Under the pieces are notes generated by a model. The model did not search any database, was not told where the DNA came from, and worked only from the letters and a program-made list of their open reading frames with translations. Shown piece after piece: positions 48,301 through 60,300 of a stretch of 64,000 nucleotides of DNA (position 1 is the stretch's first letter; the number at the start of each line of letters is the position of its first letter). Where the stretch lies: the NCBI GenBank assembly GCA_037783415.1, contig JAZGTN010000017.1, positions 440,501 to 504,500 on the forward strand, in the 5' to 3' direction. Made by a program: the position numbers and the translations under genes. Source of the DNA: Leptasterias polaris (lineage: Eukaryota; Echinodermata; Asteroidea; Forcipulatida; Asteriidae).

Positions 48301-51300
48301 TTGAGTTAATTAAATACACATACCATCCAAAGTTTAATTATGTGTACAAGTTTGTGCGAAAACAACAAAGAACTATGTTGGAATGTTTTGTTAGGGGAAA
48401 AACCATTTCCTGAAACATATGGCATGGGGGTCATAATCTTGCTTGTAGCTTATGACATATTGCCATCTTGCTTGTAGCTTATGACATATTTGAAATTTTA
48501 TTCGAAAACATTACTCCTTTTTGACTTTACCTTCCAAACAGGAAGTTCAAATAGTTAAATTTTGAGCTAGTGCAGTGGGGTCTTTTACACAACGGAACAT
48601 AGACCCCACACAGTATTCCTTTAAATTGTTCAACTTGGACCTCACAGAGGAATTCTTTAGAAAATGGAATGATATAGAACAACGATAGTAGAACCCCACA
48701 ATCCTGATCTGTAAGGTTGGGTGTGCGTGGTCTTATCACACTCTTTATTACTCCTGGCATTGTTACCAAATATTTTGCAGTAAAGTTGAGTGAAGAGGTT
48801 CTATCTTGTTTCTGGACTATTGGAAGGAGTAGCAGTTTTTCCCTTCGTCCCTTTCCTCTCATTCCTGACTCTCTGTCTGTCTCTTTTGGGTTAGTCTAGA
48901 CCCTACCGATTCTTGCCCAGGGCCCTCCCCTGGATCATCTGAACTGTGGGTGCTCGGTTTGGGTTGACATAGTGGCATCCTTCCTCTCCTTCCACCTCTA
49001 TTTTGCTGGTTGGATCTACGCCGGGGGGGGGGGGGGGGGGGCAATGGTTTTCAGTCCCTACCTGATTACCTGTGTTTTCCCTGGAATAATTCTTTTGTGT
49101 TTTCCTCCCACATCTACAACTGAAACTTCCTTGTCTTCCCCATTGGGTTTTTTGCCTAGTAAGTTTATCAAGTTCGCTTTTCTGGGAATCCTTGGCTTTA
49201 CAACCAAAATAAATGAAATGAAGGTTACTCTGTTACTCTGCCTCTCCAATTAGTTCTGGAAGTAATCATGCTGCAGATCATGGCCACATGTGGGAAATCC
49301 CGAACTCACAGTGGTGATGCTCTGGGAGGCTGAGATCTAAACAACAGGTTCAAAATGTTGAGATTTGTACTGCCATATGAGTAAAAAAAAATTGGCGAAT
49401 TTGTGATGCAGAGTGAGGCTATGGGATGATGATTTCCGTCTGTCGGTTTATCCGTCCGGCTGGCTTTCCGCATTGGGTATAAATGTTAAAGTGCATGCAT
49501 GAAGCTTCAAAATGTGTGTTTTGAGATGTTTTTGAGATGTTTTGTAATCTAAAAGCTAGTGAGATGATTAATTATACAGTTGTGTTTTGTGGTTCTCAAA
49601 ATCAATCGTCTCACTCAACCTGGGCCCCTTTTAGCCACATTTCAAGAGCGTAATTGTTGATGTCCTTACTTTTTGAACATAATGATCAAATGATTTGTTT
49701 TGTTGTTAGAATTTGTTCCTCTGTCTGGTGATCGGCTGCTCGCCATGTCAGTTTTTGCTGTTCTAGTCAAGAATAATGTGTTTCAAATTGGAATAATTTT
49801 AACCTGAGAGCTTAAAATAGCATAGCTACTTTATAATTTTGCTTGTTTTTAGAGCTGTGCCTGTCAACTCGCCCTGATTCTGCAGAAAGTTCCCTGAAAA
49901 GAAACCAATCTTACCCTGATAATGAAAACTTTTTCCCCATTATGTTGAGTGTAATTCAAAATATCTCCCTGATATTGTTGTACAAAATCTCCCTGATTGC
50001 AAAATGCAAATGTTGGCAGCTCCCTTGATTATAATGATATTATTCTCAAACAGATATCTGTTCTGGACGGATTGGGGTACTTTGCCAAGGATTGAGCGAG
50101 CCAACACAGATGGATCTGATCGTACGGTGTTGGTTGATACCGATCTGGTCTGGCCAAATGGTCTGGCTCTCGACTCCCGAGGTGAGAATAAATTGTAATA
50201 CCAATGCAACAATCAATACAGCACATAAAGGTTACATTCCACCCAAGGGACATAATATGGTTTAGTTGTGTAAAGTGTCCTGCTCAAGGACACAAGTGCC
50301 CTGACTGGGAACCGAACCCACACTCTAACAACACCAAAACGTGTACCGATGCACTAGACCGCTGGGCCACAACACCTGATTGATGATTAGACCAGATGTA
50401 ATTTTCCGAACTGTATTTCAAGCTTCTAAAAATAAATTGTGAAAGCTGTGGTTATTATTATTTGTTTTTACTGCAATCAAAGTAACAAATGCAATGTTTT
50501 CAATTACAGTACTGAGTATACAGTGCTTTTAACACACATCGTGTAGGGTAAAAACAAAATTATATGCATTATCCCCGATGCAAAACATTTTTACTTATAT
50601 TAAATTGTTGCGGTACCCGCTGCCAATGATTCAAACTGCCTCTAGCCACTGGGCTAGCTCGGTGGTTTAGTGGTAAGCCATCTACTCTATAGCAATGCAA
50701 AGGTCGTGGGTTCGAATCCCACCCGAGTGATTTGCCTGTGTTTTTGTGTTTTTTCACAGAACTTATTATCCCCGATGCAAAACAAAAATGTTTAATAATA
50801 TTTTATATCTTTTAAAAAAGTTTTCAATTACACTTTATATATTAGTATGTCTAGTATTAATACTTTACATTAATACCGGGCTTAATAGTAATACTTCAGT
50901 TTTAAGCCCTTCAGTTTTCAGCACTACAGTATTAATAATGCAAGGTATGTGGAGCTTCGGTTTTGATGTATGTGAGACCTATTCCTTTACAAAGCACCAT
51001 GTAATGATGTGGCGCAATATGCAGCCAATCGAACCAGGTACACCGAGGCAAACCCCTTCTTTTTACAATAAGTGCACTGGGTTATGTTACTTGCATATAA
51101 ACAACACAGGGGATAAAGAACGCAGCAATAATGGTGAAGTGTCTTGCTTACGGACACAAGGTTATGACTTAGACTCAAATCCACACTCTACTGATCACAA
51201 ACATTACCAGAACAATTGTGTCTGGTAGTGTTATCCACTCGGCCAAAACACCCAGACGTGGAGGACTGCATGGTAGTCCAATAATCCAGTTTGATCACAG

Positions 51301-54300
51301 GTCACAGTGGTGGAAGCAACTATACTTTGAATAATAATAATATGTTAAGAAGACATATTTACCGTAATTGGTTTGATTTGGTTTGGTTGTCTTTGTGTCC
51401 GGTTTGCCCAAAGTTCGGTATCCGGAATAATTGAATAAAAACAGTTTTCAAAGGCTGTGGCATAAATTCAAACAAGCAAGAATGTTTATTCTTAGTTTCA
51501 TTATGGAGTCTGAGTATAATGTACTTTTATTTATAACAATTCAAATAACACATTGTAATCATTTATATCTAACTAGTTGAATTCCTTCTCAAAGGTGCTC
51601 GACTCTACTGGTGTGATGCTCAAACAGGCCGAATAGAATCCTCTGACCTCAATGGCCGTGATCGAAGAATTATTGCAAAACTTTCTCAGGGCATCCACCA
51701 GCCGTTTGACATAGCTGTGTACGACGGTTTTGTTTACTGGACTGATTCGGTACATGAGGGTACTGGCCTTGTAGGTTCAAACTTACAAAACATAACTCCA
51801 CAGAGTTATGGAACACACACGTTTCTGAATCCTGGCGGTCTGCACATTTATGAAGGTAATTAAACATAGAATAGTGAGACACAAAAACAAATTGTTTGAT
51901 TGAATGTCACGGCCTTGTAAAAACTGTTGCCATGTTTATACACGACATAACAATGTGTGTGGTTTGTGGGTGACTTTTTACCACATGAGTTCACTGTGGT
52001 ACATGCAATTCCAGTGGAAAAACGTCCTAATTTGTGGTGTCCTGTGGTTAACGTGTGGTAAAAAATATGGACATTGTGGTAATATTGCTGTGTTAATGTT
52101 CCTGTGGTAAAACCTATTTATTTATAATTATTCAAATCACTGTAATTGTTTCATCGTTTGTTTGCATGGTATGGAGCATTCAAAATAAATATTATTTAAT
52201 GATACAAAATAATTAGGAGCACTTTCAATTCAAGAACAGGTATAGATTTATCTCTTTTGTACATTTAAGTGAAGATCTTTGTTGCTATCATTGTTGCTTG
52301 GGTCAGTCTCAGTGCAGTCCATAGACTTGACAGCCACATGAGCTGTAGGTGCTCTGCTGACTTCCTGTCATAAGTTCGTCCCATCCAATTTTCCACTCAA
52401 TCTCCACAGCGCATGGTTTTCTTGTGTGTGAAATGATCAACCCTCGCAGAACTCATAGAAATCTGTAACATTATAATAGGAATAATACATAATACAAATA
52501 GATAACCTGTCGTATGACCATGCAGACATACACATTTTGATACAAATAAAGCGGGCAGAGCTTTAAGGTTGATTGAAGTTACAGGCTGGCATGGTTGATA
52601 TTTCATCAGCTGTGCATTTTTTTAAAATACGGTATTATGTAAAATATAATGTATTCAATAATCAGCAAAGTACTGAATGGTTACTATTCAGTCAGTATTT
52701 TGATGATTATTGAAATGGATATATTTACATTGTACTACCTGAAAACTGATTAAATAAAAGTAAATATTCAGTATGCAATTAATCCTCTACAATGTCTCGG
52801 GGTAGTCAGTTCAACACATACTAATACCACTGACTTAACAAAATGAGCAAATAAGTTGCTGGACAAACGGGGTTGATAATTGGGCGGTTTGGGCGCAAAC
52901 TTTCACAGGTCTTGTTGTTTATTTATAGTTATATGATGTTGTTCGAGTTAAGAAAGAAAATCTGAGCAAATACTTAAATTGATCAGGCCAGAATAGAGGC
53001 TTTCAATAACTGTTTGCTAATTAGCTGTTCCGACATTTCAGTCGGAACAGCTATTGTAATCGTCAAGATTTTTTTTTTATTATTTCTTTTCCTCAAATCG
53101 TATTGACTTAACCTGTGACTCTTTCAAAAGCCATATGTCAATTTTAGCAATACAAAACTGTAGTCATATACCATATGGGAGCTTATGCCTTGACCTAGCG
53201 TTTAGATGTAATTAAATTAAAATTATTAATTAATTATTCACGTGACAGCGGTGTGATTATTTAATTAGCCAATCTTGTTCTAATCATATCTCAAAAAGTA
53301 TACATCCGATCCTCAAACTGTTTTCACTTATGGACTTAAGTGAAATACTTTTTAAAATTTTTTTTTTATAAGTAATGTTTCAGGCCAAACAAATTAATCA
53401 AAGCACCGCTATAATTAGCCATAATTAATCATTAATTAGTCCTGGCACCATGGCTACAACGCCGTGTTTTTTTAAATAGATCCAGTCACCTTCAAGTTAT
53501 CAGTTGAACTAGTATATGGTTCGCGCACTGTGTAAAGCCTACTAAGATTGGGACTTACTCAGATCGCCCAGAATTAGTTCTTAGATGTCATAGATTATAA
53601 TGCGTAATTAATTATTCACGTGACAGCGTGTTCATCCGATTACCGATAAGGGTTCATCCGATCTTCAAACTTTTTTCAGTTATGGACTTGTCTTGTTTTG
53701 TAGATGTTAGTTCTGGCCTAACATTACCCGTCACGTCATCATGACGTCACTTTTTGCGCGTTTCTATCTGTGTACAAACCGCATGGTGCTTTAAGTGTAA
53801 ATGTTTTGCTGGTCAAAAACACAATATTTTCCAAATAAATTAAATTGGAATAAGTTGCATATCATCGTGTTCCTTATGAAATTTGTTAATTCATTTATTG
53901 CGCATTTTCGCCCGTGTACAAAACACATGGAGATAGTGAAAACAAATCCGACTTCTAGAAACATAGATTTTCAATTAAGCTCAAATTTTACGTCCTTGAT
54001 TACACAAATGTTTCTTTAAACAAGAAATAATTTATTGACGGTCAATTTAAAAGCATCAAAACTTATTAAAACATTGTCAGTAGAAAAAACCCAAATTCTC
54101 AGGTAAATTTAACGCCATGGGTACTCTGCCTAGAATTTGATATGTGTTTATAAACGAAAAGGTGTCAAATCCTAAACTTTTTAAAATATTGAGGGCGCTA
54201 TACGAGTTTAGCGGTGTTCATTCACAAGAATCGAGAAGTATATCTTCCTTGATCTCAGCGTCGAGAGGAAAACTGCTCAGGTCGTTATTCAGATTCAGCG

Positions 54301-57300
54301 TGAACGTATAGACAACAACCGCCTGGGTTTTGGGACGATCAGCGGGTGCGACTTCGCTGGGAAACCCGTTCGCCGGAAAACGATATGTTTTAGGTTTCTT
54401 ATGCAAAGGCATTACTTCAGGAAACCGCCGTGTAGCAAACTTAACAAATTTGGGGGTTGCATTAAAGCAATAAAAAGAGCTATTGAGGAAAGGTGTGGTA
54501 AAGAGAAATTAGCTTTTCCATCGCAAAACGGTCAGTGTTGGATTTGGAGGTGTGAAGAGACAAAATTACAATACACTCGTATCCCATATGAATTTACTGT
54601 TTTAGCCTAAACAAGAATAACATACTCGATTGGCATATCAGGGTGGACAAATTGTTACAATTACGATTTTAATACAACAGCATTAAGCTTTACATGCATT
54701 TACGGTTATTTTTTAGTAAACCCGTAACCGTTTCTGTGTAACCGTTCGCATTTATTATGGTCAAAATTTCGCGACACTTTTTGAGGTAAATTTTTTAACA
54801 TTTATCCGAACCGTAATAATGTAGATGTTTAACCGGTTGATCGGATGGTTAACGGTGTGACCGTCACAGAGCATTTACGGTTGTTTTTGTAATTGTGTAA
54901 CATTCTGAAATGGTTGGTAACACGCGTTTCATGAACAAAAAAACCCATTAACACAACCACTCAAACGATCAAAAATATTGGGTCTTAATTGCAGCATTTT
55001 AACTTTGCGCAATCACCCTGCAAATTAAACGATCAAGTACAATCGATTTGTTGTGGAACACCCTCTAGCGTTCAATGTTTCTTGCAACTAATGCCGCACG
55101 CAAAGTAATGAAATAACAAAGACTTAAGCCTGTAAATTGGAAACGATATGGGTGTGTGTGGCATGGGATCGTTTGCTGTGTAAATCGTGATCGCAATTAT
55201 TATGGTCACCATTTCGCAGCACTTTTCAAGTGAATTTGTTTACGCTGATTCCAACCGTAAACATTTAAACGTTTAACAGGATTATCGTTTGGTTAACCGG
55301 GTAACCGTGTAACAGTCACATGATTACTAAGCCTGTGCATTTAAAAAAAATTATGTAAACGTGTAACCGTTTCTGAAACGGTTGGTTACATGTTTAACAG
55401 TCTGTTTCAAGAACAAAATTTCCAGTAAAACAAACGTTAACACAACCGAGCTCAATCAAATTGATGTGGAACGCCCTCTAGCGTTCTATGTTTAAAACCC
55501 TATTGACTTAACATGTGACTTTTGTGACTGTCATATGTATCTAGAATTATCAAAAATAGAAAAATTCATATACCGTATTAAAGCTTATGCCCTAACTTAA
55601 ATATTAGATGTAACATTATATTAAAATTCTTAATTAATTATTCACGTGGCAGCTGTGTGAATATTTAATTAGCCAATCTTGTATCTATCGTATCTCAAGA
55701 AGTGTACATCCGATCCTCAAACTTTTCAGTTATGGACTTGTCTTGTAGTTTAGATTTTAGTTCTGGCCTAACGTCATGCATCATGACGTCATATTTGCAG
55801 GCGTGTTTTTGTTGTTGTGTACAAACACAATCGTTTTGGAAACGTTTAGGTGGTAAGTTAATTAAGTAAATTGTTAGTTTCCTGATGTACATAAAGTGTT
55901 TTTAAAAGTGAAATACTTTATATCAGTGATGTTCCAAGCCAAACAATTAATTAAAGGACCGCTCTAATTAGCCATAATTAATCATTAATTAGTCCTGGCA
56001 CCATGGCTACAACGCCGTACTTTTTGGAATACACGCAGTCACCTTCAAGTAATCAGTTAAATTAGATATTATAGGCCTCAATATTAACCAATTAAATATT
56101 CACGCCGCTGTCACGTGATTAATTAATTAAAAATGTTAATCTATGACATCTGAATATTAATTAAATGTGGCCCGAGCAAGTCCCATTCGTAGTAGGCTTC
56201 AAACTGTGTGCGAACCTTATCATGTATTTCCACTTGACTACTCTTGCAACCCTTGTCTGCTTGTATGTGTGTTGTGTTGTCATTTAGCCTTCGAGAAAGA
56301 CTCTGCTAGGGTCGAAACGTCAGGCCACTAACTATTTTTTTGCATTTATACTACAGGTCCTTTTGGTTGGTAAGCAGTTTGCAACAGCAAATTCTATTTT
56401 ATCATGCTTTTCTCCCTCCACTCTCTCTATTCATGTATTTCCACTTGACTACTCTTGCAACTCTTGTCTGCTTGTATGTGTGTTGTGTTGTCATTAGCCT
56501 TCGAGAAAGATTCTGCTAGGGTCGAAACGTCAGGCCACTAATTTATTTTGTTCAACCTTATAAGAAGTATTCATCCGATTCTCATTTTTTTTCCAGTTGT
56601 GGATTTGTCTTGTATTGTAGATGTTAGTTCTGGCCAAACAATACCCGTCACTGAGGTGTCAAATTACGGTAATTCAACGTTTATTACTCAAAAAATCATA
56701 TCTCCTGAACCACAAGTCATAAAATTGTAATGTTTGTTTTGTATGGTAGCTTTCAACAATTGCGAATTTTTTTAAACTAAGATGATCCCACTTTGACCTA
56801 ATATTGAAAATATCATATCTCCCAAACCAAATGTCATAAAAGCGTTATGTCTGTGTTGTATTGTGGCTTACATCACTTGCGATATTTTATTCAAAGCGAT
56901 GACCTTATTTGACCTTTACTTCTGGTCCAAACAGGAAGCTCAAATAATGAAAAGGTCATATCTCCCTAACCACATGTCATTAAATCGTAATATCTGGGTT
57001 GTATTGATGCTTGCAACACTTGCGACATTTGGTTCAAAATGATTACCCTTTTTTGATCTTTACTGCCGGTCCATGCAATAATCTCGATATTAAGGAAGTT
57101 ACAGCTCTGTGATTGTAACTAACAATCACTAGAACCTCTAGGTTTTATTTTTTTTATTTTTATTTTATTTTTATTTAATTTTTTTTTTTTGGGGGGGGGG
57201 TTGATGGGCTTACAACGAGTTTAACTGTCACGTTATGCACCTCATATGCAGCAGGCAGCAAGGCAATGTGTACTTTCAAATTTAAATTGTTTAATGTGCG

Positions 57301-60300
57301 TTTTACTGGCTAAAATAAGGAATGTATTTCCCAAATCCCCAAAATAACTTATAAATACGTCTAAAGCACCTAACCCTATTTGACTTTTAAATCGAGCATT
57401 TTGAATGATTTTTGGCAAACAATGAAATTCCAGTAATTGACTGCCCAATTGTTAATGCTGTCAACGTAACGAACGTTAACTTTACGGTCACCGCGTATGA
57501 TGTTGTCGACGGTCAAATCAATACATATCGTAGTTTCGACGTTACATTAGCTGGGCCGGGTCTATATGTATCCCAAGAGTATGTTTTCCTTGTCGGTGTA
57601 ACACACGTACTATGTTACGCTGATGATACATCTGGTAACAGGGCAGTGTGTGTTTTCTACGTAAACGTATTAGGTATGTATGTATAGGATCAAAATGACC
57701 CTAGAGTTTTACTGGCTAACAAATATTGATTTTCCCATTAGACATTGAAATACGTTTCTACACATAAAGGCCTGAGCTCTCAATTTTGTTGCCTATTTTG
57801 CAGCAAGAGAAATTATAGAAATTGACTGCCCAACTGTAGATGCTGTTAACGTAAATAACGGAACCAATGGCAGTACAGTAAACCTAATGGTGACCGCCGA
57901 TGATATCGTCAATGGCCAGGTCAATGCAACATGCTGGATAGAAGGTAGCCTCAGTACTATGAGACTTTCTCCAAGTTATATTTTCCAAGTTGGAGACACA
58001 ATTGTGACATGTAACGCGTCTGATGCATCGGGCAACACTACTTCGTGTTCATTTAACGTAACTGTTTTAGGTGAGTTCATACGGAATGTGTTTACTAATT
58101 TTGTAGTAAGATTCTAAAATAATAATAATACGCAGTTCTTATATAGCGCTTTTTATACTCCCGATGGGTGTCTCAAAGCGCTCAGTATTTTTCCTACAAG
58201 GTATATGGAGTTACGTGTTGAAGTATGAGACCTATTCCTTTGCATAACACCATGTAATGGTTTACAAGGTGCTGTGGCGCAATATGCAGCCAATCAAACC
58301 AGGAACACCGGGGCGAACCCCTTCTCTTTACGATAAGTGCACTGGGTTCTTTTACGTGCATTACACAACACACGGGACCTACGGCTTAACGTCCCATCCG
58401 AAGGACGAAGCATGTGGTTAAGTGTCTTACTTAAGGACACAAGTGTCACGACTGGGATTCGAACCCACACTCTGCTGATCAGAAACACCAGAGCTTGAGT
58501 TCGGTGCTCTTATCCGCTCGACACGACACGCCACATTTTACTTTAGCCTACTGTCAAAAACAAAGGTATACAATTTTCCATGACAGCAAATGGCAATTCA
58601 AAGCTTTTCCTTATTTCACAGACAATGAAAGTCCATTGATCAATTGCCCAATTGTTGATGCTGTCAACGTAACGAACGGAACCAATGGAAATACAGTCAA
58701 CCTAATGGTGACAGCACATGATGTCGTCGACGGTCAGATCAATACAACTTGCTGGATAGAAGATAGCCTCGAAATTGAGAGAGTTTCTCCAGATTACATC
58801 TTCCAAGCTGGACAAACAATTGTGACATGTAACGCATCTGATTCATCAGGCAATACTGCTAGGTGCACGTTTGAAGTAACTGTTTTAGGTAAGTTCTTAT
58901 GAACACGTTTTCCACTCTTTTTTGGGGTAAAACTGACAAAGGCCATTTTACATTACAGTACAAAAGATAACAAATTTCCTATAACAAATAGATTTTCACA
59001 TCGTTTTTGTAATTGTTTATTGCAGATAATGAAATTCCTGTAATTAACTGCCCAGTTGTTGATGATATCAGCGTATTGAAGGGAACTAATGGAAGTACGG
59101 TAAACTTTACGGTCACCGCGTATGACGCTGTCGATGGTCAAATCGCTACATATTGTTATGACGCAACATTCAGTGGGCAGAGAGTTTCGCAAGAGTATGT
59201 TTTTCCTGTCGGTGAAACACTTGTAATATGTTTCGCTCTGGATACATCTAGTAACACGGCATGGTGTTATTTCATCGTAAACGTATTGGGTATGTATCGA
59301 ATCAAAATGACCCATGAGTTTTACCGGCTATCAAAAGTATTGGTTTTCCCATTAGACATTAAAATACGTTTCTACATTTGAAACATAAAGGCCTTGAGCT
59401 CTCAATTTTGTTGCCTATTTTGCAGAAAGAGAAATTATAGAAATTGACTGCCCAACTGTAGATGTTGTTAACGTAAATAACGGAACCAGTGGCAGTACAG
59501 TAAACCTAATGGTAACCGCAAATGATATCGTCAATGGTCAAGTCAATGCAACTTGCTGGATAGATGATAAACTGGGTATTGAGAGAGTTTCTCCAGATTA
59601 CATCTTCCAAGCTGGAGACACACTTGTGACATGTAACGCATCTGATGCATCAGGCAATACTGCTAACTGCTCGTTTGAAGTAACTGTTTTAGGTAAGTTC
59701 TTATGAACACGTTTTCCACTATTTTGTTTGGTAAAAATGACAAAAGGCTATTTTACATTACAGTACAAAATATAAAAGATTCTCTGATAACAAATTGATG
59801 TTCACATCGTTTTTGTAATTGTTTATTGCAGATAATGAAATTCCTGTAATTAACTGCCCAGTTGTTGATGATATCAGCGTATTGAAGGGAACTAATGGAA
59901 GTATGGTAAACTTTACGGTCACCGCGTATGACGCTGTCGATGGTCAAATCGCTACATATTGTTATGAGATTACATTCAGTGGGCCGAGTCCATATGTATC
60001 TCAAGAGTATGTTTTCCCTGTCGGTGTAACACACGTACTATGTTTTGCTGATGATACATCTAGTAACAGGGCAGTGTGTTATTTCTACGTAAACGTATTG
60101 GGTATGTATGTATATAATCGAAAAAATGAACCATAAGTTTTACCGGCTAACAAATATTGCTTTTCCCATTGAACATTAAAATACGTTTCTAAGCTTGAAA
60201 CAAAAAGACTTTGAGCTCTCAATTTTGTTAACTATTTTGCAGAAAGAGAAATTATAGAAAATGATAATTGATAACAAATGACTCTTCAAAGCGTTTTTGT

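Larger units (their letters stand above)
51856..57400. other. 5.5-kb intron or intergenic gap between YWTD and HYR exons
   Basis: It contains a hairpin-headed repeat (53023-53770), a second copy without its hairpin (55495-56160), an inverted repeat around 52650-52712 (TCAATAATCA...TGATTATTGA), Penelope-like tandem ends (56220-56540) and a small GC-richer head-to-head ORF pair (54218-54610). No EGF or other expected linker exon was recognised. Confidence 0.45.

Noticed and set aside
50640..50735. tRNA gene candidate
   Set aside because: A and B boxes and the T-arm are good, but acceptor and anticodon stems do not pair and it sits between direct repeats; a tRNA-derived SINE fits better.
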